DNA of 41,171 nt from Syntrophomonadaceae bacterium. GTDB taxonomy: Bacteria > Bacillota > Dethiobacteria > DTU022 > PWGO01. The position numbers and the translations under genes were made by a program. The stretch lies in the NCBI GenBank assembly GCA_003550565.1, contig PUKQ01000011.1, forward strand, positions 1-41,171, given 5' to 3'. Of this stretch, positions 41,031 through 41,171 are shown piece by piece. Under the pieces are notes generated by a model, which was not told the origin of the DNA, made no database searches, and saw nothing but the letters and a program-made list of their open reading frames with translations. Within the stretch, counting starts at the first letter, position 1. Each line of letters opens with the position of its first letter.

Positions 41031-41171
41031 TTAAGAGTTAACCTTTAATTCTTTAATTACTAATCCCGGTAAATGGGCATAATCTTCTGTGGGAAGATAA
41101 GATGAAGCTTGGGCATCGTATAGTATATTTGCTGTGGGCGAAAATTCTTTATCCCCCGGGTGAAGAATAAA
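41031..41171 (-). CDS. C-terminal end of an unknown gene (cut by the window edge)
   Basis: The minus strand is open for 47 codons from the window edge to a TAA at 41031-41033. It reads FILHPGDKEFSPTANILYDA, later LPTEDYAHLPGLVIKELKV. The residue make-up looks like real protein, and the track lists no frame there because no start lies inside the window. I do not recognise the family. It is convergent with the nitroreductase gene. Confidence 0.55.
   Translation of the reverse strand, partial: FILHPGDKEFSPTANILYDAQASSYLPTEDYAHLPGLVIKELKVNS

Overview
The window looks like chromosomal DNA of a low-to-moderate-GC Bacillota, most likely an anaerobic member of the Clostridia. The evidence is the order tRNA-Ser, large SRP RNA, dnaX, ybaB/EbfC, recR; the Gram-positive type of cell-wall proteins (LCP, CWB2 repeats, a germination-type GH18 protein, an ftsEX operon); strong GGAGG ribosome sites with frequent TTG/GTG starts; and oxygen-sensitive enzymes (a glycyl radical enzyme and a 2-hydroxyacyl-CoA dehydratase-type pair) with the redox regulator Rex. 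Many proteins have long acidic stretches, which could fit a salt- or alkali-adapted organism, but that is inference. I do not assign a genus.

Layout. 1-3000: GC-rich hairpin repeats, tRNA-Ser(UGA), tRNA-Ser(GCU), a membrane-anchored stalk/SH3/GH18 protein and tRNA-Arg(ACG). 3000-6750: a DUF4321 membrane protein, then ftsE-ftsX and a secreted protein that joins an EnvC/PcsB-like coiled coil to a DUF3048 domain. 6900-10900: deoC, a GH5 glycosidase resembling glycosylceramidase/steryl-glucosidase enzymes, pyrE, tadA and tRNA-Ser(CGA). 11000-17830, mostly minus strand: an amidase remnant, a penicillin-acylase-family hydrolase, an unknown anchored protein, an LCP protein fused to three CWB2 repeats, and a second CWB2 protein. 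17900-21600: repeats sharing a TTAATGTGTCC core, a DedA protein, a small element with inverted ends, a nitroreductase, an SDR and a truncated DUF1254/DUF1214 protein. 21660-28540: a glycyl radical enzyme, a zinc-ribbon protein, a zinc alcohol dehydrogenase and, on the minus strand, two 2-hydroxyacyl-CoA dehydratase/benzoyl-CoA reductase-type subunits. 28900-32050: two FMN-binding-domain proteins, Rex, and a 63-aa protein behind a Rex-like operator. 32230-35300: a PhnD-like lipoprotein, histidine kinase and response regulator in an overlapping operon. 35640-41171: an RNA methyltransferase, tRNA-Ser(GGA), SRP RNA, dnaX-ybaB-recR, a nitroreductase and the 3' end of one more gene.

How the genes may work together. 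ftsE, ftsX and the coiled-coil protein form one likely divisome unit. The LCP-CWB2 and CWB2 proteins are probably part of a cell-wall-polymer-anchored surface layer. The glycyl radical enzyme and the two dehydratase-type subunits both depend on dedicated activating proteins, and neither activator is encoded here. Rex, the FMN-domain proteins and the 63-aa protein suggest a redox theme.

The most unusual signals are: (1) at least two and perhaps four genes whose best start, 8-9 nt from the main ribosome-binding core, is CTG, ATT or ATA; (2) replacement of the usual murein-hydrolase domain by DUF3048 in the ftsEX partner; (3) the LCP-CWB2 fusion; (4) a promoter with an embedded 14-bp palindrome in front of the dehydratase operon; and (5) a Rex-like operator in front of a tiny uncharacterised gene. 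No CRISPR array, prophage or complete insertion sequence was seen.
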